Notes under the pieces: generated by a model
What the model was told of the DNA's origin: nothing
What the model saw: the letters and a program-made list of their open reading frames with translations, nothing else
Databases searched by the model: none
Translations under genes and position numbers: made by a program
Shown here: piece after piece, positions 9,628 through 18,498 of the stretch
Layout of the letters: each line of letters opens with the position of its first letter
Numbering within the stretch: position 1 is the stretch's first letter
Assembly: GCF_003173575.1 (NCBI RefSeq)
Contig: NZ_QGNY01000007.1
Span: forward strand, 186,001 to 250,000
Origin: Pedobacter paludis
GTDB lineage: Bacteria; Bacteroidota; Bacteroidia; Sphingobacteriales; Sphingobacteriaceae
Direction of reading: 5' to 3'
DNA: 64,000 nt

Positions 9628-11025
9628 ATGCTAACCCTTCTTCAGCAGTTATTGAATTTTGAAAGTTTTTCAACAGTTCCCCATCACCAGTTAAATTGGC
9701 TGATCAAGCACAGTAAGATCAGAAAATTCGAAGGGGGAGCATTTGTGGGTATTCAGGGGAAAAAAATCGATGGACCACATTTTTTAATCAAGGGAAATAT
9801 TTTAATGTTTATGTATCGTGGAAACGAGAAGCAGGATCTTTTGACACTGGAAACAGGCGATATCTTCGGATACCTTCCCTACTCAAGAAGCGATATCGCA
9901 CCATTAAATGCACTTGCTCTCGATCAGGTCGAAGTGCTATCTTTTGAAACCTCAATGGTACGGGAAATGATCAGTTTACATTTTGAGCTTACCCAGTCAT
10001 TGGTACATATCATGAATACCCGGGTCAGAAGTTACACCACGCTTCAGCAACAAAATGATAAGATGGCTTCGCTCGGAAAATTGGCAGCGGGCTTAGCCCA
10101 TGAACTGAATAATCCGGCCTCAGCGCTCATCAGTGATGCTACAGCCCTCAAAAAACATCTTCGAACGGATCTATCATCCAATAGCGTCTTCGCAACGGAA
10201 TGTTTGGAAAATATCCAAAGAGAAGACATAAATAATCGGCTTATAGAAATAATCTCGGGGCATCAGGAAAAAGAACTATCCTACAAAGAGCAAAACCAAA
10301 AGGAAAATTCCATCATTAAATGGATGGAGCATAATTCCATCAGCTATACTGAAGAAATGATCGAAGTCTTTGCAGATTTCAATATCCAAAACGACTCGCT
10401 TGAATTTTTCAAACGGAACTTTCCGATAAAAGCATTGGCAGCCTTATTTAAACACCTGACCAGCACCCTTGTTACCGAAAAAATTGCCCGTAACATTCAA
10501 GTGGCTTCATCGCGAATAGCAGATTTGGTCCGATCCGTCAAAATATACACGCACATGGACCGTGGCCAAGAGCGGGCATATTCTAATATCCATGAGGGAA
10601 TTGATAACACCATCCGTATGCTGGGACATAAAATTCGAGCCGGAAAAATTCACATTGACAAGCGCTATGCTGAAGGCGTTCCACCGGTAAATGCGCATAC
10701 CGGAGAACTTAATCAGGTCTGGACCAATCTGATAGACAACGCAATTGACAGCATGCTTGAAAACAAAGAGGGATTACTTACGATTATGACCGAACTTGCG
10801 GGAAATAACATCAAGATTAGCTTTACCGATGATGGACCAGGAATTCCTGAAAATATTATAAACAACATATTTGATCCCTTTTTTACAACCAAACCTATTG
10901 GATCAGGTACAGGCATGGGCCTAGAAAATGTTAGAAGGATTATACTTAGGCATGGCGGATCAGTTAAAGTATATTCAGTTCCCCGCAATACGGTCTTTAC
11001 AGTTTGCATCCCAATCAACACTTAA
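9628..11025 (+). CDS. Histidine kinase with N-terminal cNMP-binding-like domain
   Basis: 465 residues, no membrane segment. Residues about 10-130 form a CRP-type beta-roll sensor (GGAFVGIQGKKIDG...LKTG-like LETGDIFGYLP), followed by a coiled linker and a HisKA dimerisation helix with the phospho-accepting His at about 158 (GLAHELNNPASA). A long insert of about 110 residues precedes the HATPase_c domain, which shows N-box NLIDNAIDSM, G1 DDGPGIP, F-box DPFFTT and G2 GTGMGLENV. It is a soluble sensor kinase. The next gene begins with a receiver domain and is the obvious phosphotransfer partner. Whether the beta-roll binds a nucleotide, haem or Fe-S cannot be judged from sequence alone. Confidence 0.93.
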   Translation: MLTLLQQLLNFESFSTVPHHQLNWLIKHSKIRKFEGGAFVGIQGKKIDGPHFLIKGNILMFMYRGNEKQDLLTLETGDIFGYLPYSRSDIAPLNALALDQVEVLSFETSMVREMISLHFELTQSLVHIMNTRVRSYTTLQQQNDKMASLGKLAAGLAHELNNPASALISDATALKKHLRTDLSSNSVFATECLENIQREDINNRLIEIISGHQEKELSYKEQNQKENSIIKWMEHNSISYTEEMIEVFADFNIQNDSLEFFKRNFPIKALAALFKHLTSTLVTEKIARNIQVASSRIADLVRSVKIYTHMDRGQERAYSNIHEGIDNTIRMLGHKIRAGKIHIDKRYAEGVPPVNAHTGELNQVWTNLIDNAIDSMLENKEGLLTIMTELAGNNIKISFTDDGPGIPENIINNIFDPFFTTKPIGSGTGMGLENVRRIILRHGGSVKVYSVPRNTVFTVCIPINT

Positions 11026-11052
11026 CAAACAGGCAATTAAACCATAAATGAA

Positions 11053-12714
11053 ATGGAAAAACCTTTAATTTTTTTGATTGATGATGACCCTCAGGTACTC
11101 CATTCAATCACAAGGGACTTAAAGTCCCAGTATGAAAAAAAATATAAGATCATCAGCAACAGCTCCGCGCACCAAGCTTTAGAAACTATTGCCGAATTGA
11201 GGAATCAGTCCAAAGCAATTGCCATTTTTATCAGCGACCAGCGTATGCCCGAGATGCAGGGCGTAGAATTTTTGAAAAAAGCTATGGCCATTTTTCCAGA
11301 TGCGAAACGGGTACTGCTGACTGCATATAGCGATACCCAAGCTGCCATTGAGGCGATTAACCATATTCAGTTGGATTATTACCTCATGAAACCGTGGGAC
11401 CCGGCCGGGGAACGCTTATATCCCGTACTGGATGAACTCCTATCCGATTGGCAGGCTAATTACCGCCCTGAATTCAAAGGAATCAAGTTAATTGGTTTCC
11501 AATATTCGCCATTTTCGCACAAACTTAAGGATTATCTGGCAGGCAACTTGATTCCATATCAATGGCTGGATATCGAGAAAGATCCGGAAGCAAATCTGCT
11601 GCTTCAACTTAACGGATTAAGTTTGGAGAATTTACCTGTGGTCATAACAGAAGATGGAGAAGTTTTTATCCAGCCAGATGTTTCTGCTCTGGCTTTGGAA
11701 ATCGGGGCAGATACCGGAGTAACGACCGAGATGTATGATGTCGTAATTATCGGCGGGGGCCCTGCAGGACTTGCATCTGCAGTTTATGGTGCATCCGAAG
11801 GTCTTAAAACCCTTATAATAGAGCGCAAAGCTCCGGGTGGACAGGCAGGAACGAGTTCCAGGATAGAAAATTACTTGGGTTTCCCTTCCGGATTAACAGG
11901 TGCTGACCTATCCCGAAGGGCGATTAGCCAGGCCATAAGACTGGGTGCAGAAATACTTTCTCCAAAAGAAGTGTTATCCATCAGCGAAACAGATAACTAT
12001 AAAACAATTACGCTCCACGATCAAAGCTCGATCAAATGCCGGGCAGTTATTATAACTACGGGAGTCGACTATAAAAAACTAGAGATCAAGGGCATTAGCG
12101 ATTTTACAGGTGCCGGAATTTATTATGGAGCAGCCGTAAGCGAGGCGGCTTCCTGTAGGGGGCAGGAGGTTTATATTGTTGGAGGAGGGAATTCTGCGGG
12201 CCAGTCTGCTGTTTACCTCTCTAAATTTGCTAAAAAAGTACATATTCTCATCAGACGAGAAAGCTTATCGAATACGATGTCATCCTACCTAATCAAACAG
12301 ATCGAAAGCTTGCCCAACATCGAGGTTTTAACAAATTGCAAAATCAGGGAAGCTTCAGGCCAAAGCCACCTCGAAGATTTATTAATCGAAAATATTAAAA
12401 GCAAGAGTCTTGAAAAATACAAGGCGGCTGCATTGTATATTTTTATAGGGGCTAAACCATTCACCGACTGGCTCGGAGAGGCTATCGAACGAGATGTTAA
12501 TGGCTTTATTAAAACGGGGCAAAATCTAAGGTACGACAGCAGGTTCGGGCAATTTTGGAAGCTTAAAAGAGACCCTTATTTACTGGAGACCAGTATTCCG
12601 GGTATTTTTGCAGCTGGCGACGTACGCTCCGGGGCAATGAACAGAATCGCTTCGGCAGTTGGTGAAGGATCGATGGCGATTTCCTTTGTCCACAAATATT
12701 TAGCAGAACACTAA
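11053..12714 (+). CDS. Fused response-regulator / glutaredoxin-like / thioredoxin-reductase-like flavoprotein
   Basis: 553 residues in three parts. Residues 1-130: receiver with acidic pocket DDD, phospho-accepting Asp about 62 (ISDQRMP), Thr90 and Lys113. Residues 143-222: glutaredoxin-like fold (IGFQYSPFSHKLKDYL, LPVVITEDG) lacking a CxxC. Residues 228-553: class II thioredoxin-reductase-like FAD/NAD(P) domains with GGGPAGLAS, the APGGQAG loop, NAD(P) motif GGGNSAGQS and the C-terminal FAD motif GIFAAGDVR. The redox CxxC expected at about 359-362 reads GAAV. The REC-TrxR fusion is a known annotation class. Its output is unknown, but the missing cysteines argue against ordinary disulfide reduction. 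It lies 27 bp after its kinase. Confidence 0.92.
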   Translation: MEKPLIFLIDDDPQVLHSITRDLKSQYEKKYKIISNSSAHQALETIAELRNQSKAIAIFISDQRMPEMQGVEFLKKAMAIFPDAKRVLLTAYSDTQAAIEAINHIQLDYYLMKPWDPAGERLYPVLDELLSDWQANYRPEFKGIKLIGFQYSPFSHKLKDYLAGNLIPYQWLDIEKDPEANLLLQLNGLSLENLPVVITEDGEVFIQPDVSALALEIGADTGVTTEMYDVVIIGGGPAGLASAVYGASEGLKTLIIERKAPGGQAGTSSRIENYLGFPSGLTGADLSRRAISQAIRLGAEILSPKEVLSISETDNYKTITLHDQSSIKCRAVIITTGVDYKKLEIKGISDFTGAGIYYGAAVSEAASCRGQEVYIVGGGNSAGQSAVYLSKFAKKVHILIRRESLSNTMSSYLIKQIESLPNIEVLTNCKIREASGQSHLEDLLIENIKSKSLEKYKAAALYIFIGAKPFTDWLGEAIERDVNGFIKTGQNLRYDSRFGQFWKLKRDPYLLETSIPGIFAAGDVRSGAMNRIASAVGEGSMAISFVHKYLAEH

Positions 12715-12731
12715 CGCAAAATTTTAAAACG

Positions 12732-13010
12732 ATGTCAGAAAAAAAGATTCTATGCATACACATCAGGGAAATTAACAAAATCATGACCAGTGGGAAACTT
12801 GAATGCGAAGAATGCGTCAAAATTGGAGGCAAATGGGTTCATCTGAGGGTCTGCCAAAGTTGTGGAGCAACACTGTGCTGCGATTCCTCAGAACATAAGC
12901 ATATGAGTACTCATGCCTTGTCAATGTCCCATCCGGTAGCCAGTTCTGCCGAACCGGGAGAGAATTGGATGTGGTGTTATAAAGATCTGCAGGGCGTAAA
13001 CTTCGACTGA
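12732..13010 (+). CDS. UBP-type zinc-finger protein
   Basis: 92 residues. The Cys/His array matches the UBP (ubiquitin-binding, ZnF_UBP) finger: C25xxC28 (LECEECV), C41xxC44 (VCQSCGATLCC), C49, then HKHMSTHALSMSHP giving His ligands around 55-67, and a closing WMWCYKD. In eukaryotes this fold recognises free C-terminal Gly-Gly. Bacteria lack ubiquitin, and stand-alone bacterial copies are of unknown function. It starts 17 bp after the REC-TrxR fusion, so co-transcription and a joint function with it are likely. Confidence 0.9.
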   Translation: MSEKKILCIHIREINKIMTSGKLECEECVKIGGKWVHLRVCQSCGATLCCDSSEHKHMSTHALSMSHPVASSAEPGENWMWCYKDLQGVNFD

Positions 13011-13223
13011 TGTATTTGGTAAAACCAACGTCTCTATCTATGCTCAGTAACAATTAACCGTAAAGCCACACTGAGCACGCAGTTTTTCCAACATCATCAT
13101 GCTTACATCCCTAAAATGTGTGATAAGAAATGCCAAAAGCTATTCCAATGTTTAATTCATATTCTTGAACACCAAATTTTAGTGCAGCATATATGGCAGT
13201 GTTACCAAAGTATAGACTACATA

Positions 13224-13571
13224 ATGAAAACTATATTGATTATAGACCCGAACCTTAACCTGCTGGAAGTTCTTTGTCATGCGCTGGAGATGGAAAAATA
13301 TGAAGCTATCGGTTACTCGGGGCACGAACTGGAACTGATCAAACTCATTCAGAATATAGCACCTTCACTAATCCTCATTAACCTTACTTTACCTTCCGAT
13401 AAATCTATAGAGTGGTGCGGTCGAATGAAATCTTTATACCCTAACCTCCCCATCATTGCAATGAGTTGCGATGAAAGCATTCTCAAAAAAAAGAATCGCT
13501 GGTTATTTGACGGGAATATCGGGAAGCCGTTCGACCTTGCTTCATTTTATAACCTTATAGAGGCATACTAG
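13224..13571 (+). CDS. Degenerate (pseudo-) receiver domain protein
   Basis: The start at 13224 gives 115 residues beginning MKTILIIDPN, the usual first strand of a receiver. An upstream in-frame start at 13116 would add 36 residues unlike any receiver. The fold is complete (five strand/helix repeats, IGKPFD with the conserved Lys). However, the acidic pair is reduced to one Asp, and the phospho-acceptor strand reads LILINLTLPSD, with Asn where Asp is expected. It therefore probably cannot be phosphorylated in the normal way and may act as a protein-binding module. It lies 213 bp after the zinc-finger gene on the same strand. Confidence 0.75.
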   Translation: MKTILIIDPNLNLLEVLCHALEMEKYEAIGYSGHELELIKLIQNIAPSLILINLTLPSDKSIEWCGRMKSLYPNLPIIAMSCDESILKKKNRWLFDGNIGKPFDLASFYNLIEAY

Positions 13572-13956
13572 AAAGACCTAACCAAAAACCAGTCAGATTA
13601 GAATCACCAGGTTCAATACTTTTGCTACGGAAATAACCCTCTTGGCTCTCAACTGGTCGATTTAACCCAAAATGAACTGCAGTTTACGAAAATTCCCGCC
13701 AGAACAACCAAGATGACTATCAAAATAATGATAACAGGTATAAGTCGTATGATTTTCCATTTTTAAAATTTCAAATGAACTTTATTCAAAATAAATCATG
13801 TGGTGATGAATTCAATTTAAGGCAATCTGGCGAAAATTTGTTCAGGAAAGTCTAAAGGACCTGCCGGTATAAGCTGTCACGGAAGCTGAACGACCAATAG
13901 ATAGAGGTCTTCAATGCATAAAGGATTGAATTAACGCATTCTAATAAAATAAAAAT
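13572..13956. other. Intergenic region, no gene recognised
   Basis: 385 bp between the pseudo-receiver and the dioxygenase operon. The reverse strand around 13670-13760 has a hydrophobic reading (VIIILIVILVVLAGIFV) but no ATG, GTG or TTG start in that frame, so it is not called. No terminator or RNA gene seen. The operon promoter should lie here. Confidence 0.4.
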
Positions 13957-14892
13957 ATGGATAACACAATTAAAGGTATTCATCATATTACTGCGATTGC
14001 AGGTGATGCCAAAAGAAACTATGACTTTTATACCCGTATCCTCGGACTTCGGCTTATTAAAAAAACAGTGAATTTCGATGATCCCGAAACTTACCACCTC
14101 TACTATGGAGATAAGACGGGCACACCTGGTACCATTTTGACATTTTTTCCGAATGAAGGAATCCCGGCGGGACGACCCGGAACACGTCAGGCTACAGCCA
14201 TAGGATACTCCATAGATAAGTCTGGTTTTGATTTCTGGAAGCAACGCTTTGATAGTAACGGCGTAAACTACCTCGATGTCGCTGAAAAGTTCAATGAACC
14301 ATATTTAACTGTTTTCGACCCCGACGGACTTTGTTTGGAGCTGATTGGCTCATCAAGGGAAGATATACGCCAACCTTGGACATCTAAAGAAATACCCGCA
14401 AACAATGCACTGAAAGGATTTTACAATATAACTCTAACACTAAACGACTTAGCACCAACAGCGGATATACTAACCAAAGTATTTGCCTATCAATTAGTGG
14501 AGCAAAAAGATAATCTCTTCCGTTTTATCACCAACTCGGTTACAAATGCAGCAATTGTGGATATTTTGGTTTCGAAATCTGAAATTCCGGGCCACGTATC
14601 TATGGGATCGGTACACCACGTCGCTTTCAGAGTGAAGGATGAAAAGATTTTAATGCAGTTCCGGGATACGATTATTGGTCTTGGTCTACATGTCACTGAA
14701 AAGATTGACAGAAACTATTTCTACTCCATATATTTCCGCGAACCGGGAGGGGTTTTATTTGAGCTGGCTACGGAGAACCCCGGCTTTATGGTCGATGAAC
14801 CGATAGAAACCCTTGGTGAAAAGCTGATGTTGCCCGAGCAGTATGAACAGTTGCGTGAAACCCTTGAAATCACATTGCCTAAACTAACATAA
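13957..14892 (+). CDS. Ring-cleaving dioxygenase, VOC/glyoxalase family (MhqA/MhqO-like)
   Basis: 311 residues made of two VOC (beta-alpha-beta-beta-beta) halves. The first begins GIHHITAIAGD with the metal His pair and has CLELIG. The second has SVHHVAFRV and GGVLFELATENPGF, supplying His and Glu for Fe(II). Length and layout match the MhqA/MhqO/LinE-like ring-cleaving dioxygenases that open hydroquinones and catechols. In Bacillus subtilis the family protects against methylhydroquinone and is paired with MhqD. Here too, an MhqD-like hydrolase starts one base after the stop codon, which supports a quinone-detoxification unit. Confidence 0.93.
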   Translation: MDNTIKGIHHITAIAGDAKRNYDFYTRILGLRLIKKTVNFDDPETYHLYYGDKTGTPGTILTFFPNEGIPAGRPGTRQATAIGYSIDKSGFDFWKQRFDSNGVNYLDVAEKFNEPYLTVFDPDGLCLELIGSSREDIRQPWTSKEIPANNALKGFYNITLTLNDLAPTADILTKVFAYQLVEQKDNLFRFITNSVTNAAIVDILVSKSEIPGHVSMGSVHHVAFRVKDEKILMQFRDTIIGLGLHVTEKIDRNYFYSIYFREPGGVLFELATENPGFMVDEPIETLGEKLMLPEQYEQLRETLEITLPKLT

Positions 14893-14893
14893 G

Positions 14894-15529
14894 ATGGACG
14901 CAATACAAAGCAACTATTTAACCGCTGGACATCCAATTGAATCAGCCACCGGTGTACTCATCATGATTCACGGAAGAGGCGGTAACGCATTAGATATCAT
15001 GGAGCTTTCTGATGAGTTACAAATTGAAGGAATGGCCATATTTGCTCCACAAGCATTGCAAAACAGTTGGTACCCGCATGGTTTTATGGCACCCATTGCT
15101 ACAAATCAGCCATCAGTAAATATTTCACTGGGAATAGTTGCTGAGCTCGTAACGCATGCATTAAATTATGGTATTGTCCGAGAGAGAATTTTCTTTCTGG
15201 GATTTTCACAGGGTGCATGCCTAATGCTGGAGTATATCAGCAGAAATGCAGGTAAGTATGGAGGTGCAATAGCTTTTACAGGTGGTCTGATTGGAGAAGT
15301 TTTGGTAAATGATAATTACAAAGGTGATTTTTTAGGGACTCGGGTATTGATCACCACAGGAAATATGGATCCGCATGTACCACTAAAAAGAGTTAAAGAA
15401 ACTGTAGCACAACTGGAACTTCAGCAGGCAAATGTCAGACTGGAAATTTATAAGGATAAGCCACACACCATCCTACCGAATGAAATGATCATCGCCAATG
15501 ACTGGATATTCAGTTACAATGAGGTTTGA
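14894..15529 (+). CDS. Phospholipase/carboxylesterase-type alpha/beta-hydrolase (MhqD-like)
   Basis: 211 residues, cytoplasmic. It shows MIHGRGGNALDIMEL, the nucleophile elbow GFSQGACLMLEY, and TTGNMDPHVPLKRVKET carrying the Asp, with KPHTILPNEM supplying the His. This is the small carboxylesterase family that includes MhqD/YodD. It starts 1 nt after the dioxygenase stop, so the two are translated from one mRNA. It likely hydrolyses the ring-opened or esterified product; the substrate is inferred only from the neighbour. Confidence 0.92.
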   Translation: MDAIQSNYLTAGHPIESATGVLIMIHGRGGNALDIMELSDELQIEGMAIFAPQALQNSWYPHGFMAPIATNQPSVNISLGIVAELVTHALNYGIVRERIFFLGFSQGACLMLEYISRNAGKYGGAIAFTGGLIGEVLVNDNYKGDFLGTRVLITTGNMDPHVPLKRVKETVAQLELQQANVRLEIYKDKPHTILPNEMIIANDWIFSYNEV

Positions 15530-15550
15530 ACGATTTAATCAGCTTATAAA

Positions 15551-15910
15551 ATGACAAAGACAATCAAAGTCACACGCGTTTATACAGATGCGGAGGGCGA
15601 GAGCAACTTTCAGGAAGTTGAATATCCGCTTATGGATGCAGGGCCCATCGGTTTTCTTTCCGATCGGTTTCAAGTCAAGGAAATGATATTTAGAACGGTT
15701 AGAGCCGATTATAATGATGCTCATCAAGCCCCAGAAAGGCAATTTGTCGTGCTGCTCGATCTTGGTGTGGAAATCGAAACCTCACTGGGTGAGAAAAGGC
15801 AGTTTCAGCCGGGCGAGATCCTACTTATGGAGGATACCACCGGTAAAGGCCACCGAAGCCAAAACCTGGAGTACAAAACCAGGAACTCGCTATTTATAAT
15901 CCTCAAATAA
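15551..15910 (+). CDS. Cupin-domain protein
   Basis: 119 residues with a single cupin barrel: DAHQAPERQFVVLLDLGVEIETSLGE (conserved strand pair), then FQPGEILLMEDTTGKGHRS, where the final His lies in the GxGHRS motif. The first-motif histidines are partly replaced, so metal binding may be altered. It has the same orientation and lies 21 bp after the esterase, so it belongs to the same operon. The substrate is unknown; such small cupins often accompany ring-cleaving enzymes. Confidence 0.85.
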   Translation: MTKTIKVTRVYTDAEGESNFQEVEYPLMDAGPIGFLSDRFQVKEMIFRTVRADYNDAHQAPERQFVVLLDLGVEIETSLGEKRQFQPGEILLMEDTTGKGHRSQNLEYKTRNSLFIILK

Positions 15911-15966
15911 TAACAACCGGAAATCCGGCATTCCATTAACTATAGTCTACAATAAATTTCCAACGG

Positions 15967-17172
15967 ATGATTCAGCAGATAAAGCGCAGCCACAAAGGAC
16001 TTTTATCCTTAACTTATGAATATACTACTTTATTTGCATGCATGCTTGTGATGTTCCAGGCTTACTTAATTGCACCTCTTTCGCCAAGCTTAGCAAGAGA
16101 CTTTGCCTCACCATTGCCTGCGCTTGGCATTCCTGTGTTTGCGATAGCATTTTCTATCGCTGCCACAGCTACGGCCTATCTAAAAATTCATGTGCCAGTT
16201 CGTGGGTATTTGTTGCTTTCACTCGGTTCTATGGCACTAGGATGTTATCTGTTAAGTATTAGCGAGACTGCATTTTTTTTCCTCATAACAAGAGCGCTGG
16301 TTGGCTTTGGGACAGGTGCATTATTGCCAATTACGATTCTCCACAATGTTTGCCATACCAAAAAGCCAAAATCTTTAGAGCGTATCGCACCGGTTGTTTT
16401 TGCACTGGCCACGGGCATGACGTTTTCCCCCAGTATCGGAGGCTGGCTAAACGGTGTATTTGGCTGGCGAATGCTTTATCTATGTTTAAGCATAATATGT
16501 ACTTTATTTTTGATTTTATGCCTGCTGAAGAAGGTAGAAAAATTTATTCCCTCAGGGATACTCATCGAAAATTCTGGAGATGTTAAGTCCCTAGAGCGCA
16601 ATGCCGGCTTTATATATAGCTTTTCTTTTTTGACAGGTCTGTTTCATTCTGGGGTTTTTGTTTGGATCAGCCATTATTTCACTGTTCAATATCGCCTGAA
16701 TGAATCTGAGATTGCAACCGAACTGTTTATTTTTGGTTTTCCGGGTTTTGCATTATCTTTTCTATTCCACCATTTGCAGATGGATAAGAAAATGATAACC
16801 TTTTTATACGCCACTATGGGGCTAACCATTTTAGGGCTTTTACTATTATGGGGAAATTTGTCGCTAGGCCTGGCCGAATGCCTGCTGGCTGTTATTTCAA
16901 TTGGGTTCGGTTGTAGTCAACCATTATTTATGGGCCTTGTTAAGCTTCCTCAGGAAAGGCAAACGCTTTTGTCTCCCGCCGCTCATGGGACAGGATTTCT
17001 TTTTGGGGGCTACGGCATTGGCCCATTGGTAATGTTTGCATTGCTAAGCATCAACTTATCCACCGGGTTATTATTTTTGATTTCAACTGTAGCAGCACTA
17101 GCCTACATCTCAATCCGAGTTTGGAAGAAAAATGGTATTCCAGCAAATTCGGTTTTTATTAGTGGAAAATAA
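15967..17172 (+). CDS. Major facilitator superfamily transporter
   Basis: 401 residues with about 12 hydrophobic segments and the MFS-type motif in the N-terminal half (RALVGFGTGALLPITI). Family-typical Gly-rich helices are visible in both halves (GMTFSPSIGGWLNGVFGWR; LFGGYGIGPLVMF). The fold suggests an efflux-type MFS, but the substrate is not evident. It is the last gene of the dioxygenase/esterase/cupin operon (57-bp gap), so export of an aromatic or toxic product is plausible. Confidence 0.9.
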   Translation: MIQQIKRSHKGLLSLTYEYTTLFACMLVMFQAYLIAPLSPSLARDFASPLPALGIPVFAIAFSIAATATAYLKIHVPVRGYLLLSLGSMALGCYLLSISETAFFFLITRALVGFGTGALLPITILHNVCHTKKPKSLERIAPVVFALATGMTFSPSIGGWLNGVFGWRMLYLCLSIICTLFLILCLLKKVEKFIPSGILIENSGDVKSLERNAGFIYSFSFLTGLFHSGVFVWISHYFTVQYRLNESEIATELFIFGFPGFALSFLFHHLQMDKKMITFLYATMGLTILGLLLLWGNLSLGLAECLLAVISIGFGCSQPLFMGLVKLPQERQTLLSPAAHGTGFLFGGYGIGPLVMFALLSINLSTGLLFLISTVAALAYISIRVWKKNGIPANSVFISGK

Positions 17173-17475
17173 CTAAAGGTTTATGGGGTATCCATATGTT
17201 ATACATTCCTGATTTGGAAAGAAGCCCCATATCGCTAAGATTTTAATCCGATCACATACTGAGCCCTCCGAAACACGAATTGTTTTATAAAATACAAGGT
17301 CATTTCAATTAAATCCTTAGGCAACTGTTTAATCAAGAATTTTTATTCAACAGTTTCAAGCCGAATGTAAATGGTTATAACCGTCTTGCTTAACGAGGTT
17401 AAAATCCTGAGATGCCCTTTTCCAGCTGTGAAAATCAGCCATGGATCTATCCATCATGGAATGTATCAGCATCCA
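17173..17475. other. Intergenic region between convergent genes
   Basis: About 300 bp between the convergent MFS and LysR genes. No gene, RNA or clear hairpin terminator recognised. Confidence 0.4.
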
Positions 17476-18402
17476 CTAATCCACCAATGATAACTTCTCC
17501 ATACCAACAGGCCAATTTTTGTTTAAAATATCTTCAAGGTATTTAATCTCGTCCGGATACGCAGTATTTTTGCGCTTGGCAAAATAAAGTGTGTTTTCTA
17601 CTGGCGGACTTCCCTCCCATGCCAGCTTTATACCTTTTTCTGCGAGTTCTTTACCACACAGGAAATCGGGTACAACGGCAAAACCTTTGTTATTGGACAT
17701 ACACCTTAAAATTGACGCAAAAGAGGGCACCACATATTTTGGTCTGAAACTCGGTAATGCGTCGAAACTTGCTGACCAGAAGTTTTTAAGATATTCCATA
17801 TCATACGCAGTGGTATACCAGATCTGATTGTTCAGCCAATCTCTAAGTGCAGGCCGGTTATCTTGAGAGAGGAGTTCTGCAAACTCGCTGGTATCCGTCT
17901 GGTTGCCACAGATTAGTATAATCTTTTCCGTGTTGAATGGCTTATAATCCAGGTTATGCTGCGTACCCTTTAGCGTGGTAAGAATCAGATCTAAAGTACC
18001 GTTATTCAAATCCTGAAGCATCTGCGGACAATCACCAAATCTGGTAACGAGATTGAAAGGCAAATCTGTGATATTGGACTCCAGTACGTGCTGAAAGATT
18101 TCCATCGACATAGCAACACTGACAGTTGGTTTTTCAGCCTTTGACTTTCTACGGAAGATATGTTCCGCTTCTTCAAGCTTATTCATGTGGTCGATTATAA
18201 AGTTATACAGCATTGTCCCTCTTTCTGTAGCTACCATTTTCCGGGTATCCCGGTCAAAAAGCCGATGGCCGGCAAAAGACTCAAGCGAGCTTAAGTGCAG
18301 GCTAACACCTGGTTGGGAAATAAACAGGTCTTTTGCTGCAGCCGAAAGTGTTCCGGCTTCATAAATGACTTTAAAGGTTCTGAACCATTCTAGATTAATC
18401 AT
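17476..18402 (-). CDS. LysR-family transcriptional regulator
   Basis: 308 residues. The N-terminal winged helix-turn-helix has the family pattern FRTFKVIYEAGTLSAAAKDLFISQPGVSLHLSSLE. It is followed by the LysR_substrate domain of about 210 residues (VSVAMSMEIFQHVL..., FAVVPDFLCGKEL). LysR regulators bind a small effector and usually activate a divergent gene. Here the gene upstream (18499, same strand) is a lipase-like hydrolase and the convergent neighbour is the Mhq-like operon. Control of either is possible and unproven. Confidence 0.93.
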   Translation of the reverse strand: MINLEWFRTFKVIYEAGTLSAAAKDLFISQPGVSLHLSSLESFAGHRLFDRDTRKMVATERGTMLYNFIIDHMNKLEEAEHIFRRKSKAEKPTVSVAMSMEIFQHVLESNITDLPFNLVTRFGDCPQMLQDLNNGTLDLILTTLKGTQHNLDYKPFNTEKIILICGNQTDTSEFAELLSQDNRPALRDWLNNQIWYTTAYDMEYLKNFWSASFDALPSFRPKYVVPSFASILRCMSNNKGFAVVPDFLCGKELAEKGIKLAWEGSPPVENTLYFAKRKNTAYPDEIKYLEDILNKNWPVGMEKLSLVD

Positions 18403-18498
18403 TGTTTGTTGGTTTAAGGTTTTTTATTAATCGTTCGTTACAACTTGCTGCAGTACCATACCAAAAGAGTGTATCTATTGGATGTTCTGCTGCTCAAC

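Noticed and set aside
13670..13765. Hydrophobic reverse-strand reading resembling a small membrane protein
   Set aside because: No start codon in that frame after the preceding stop, so no translation start can be supported.
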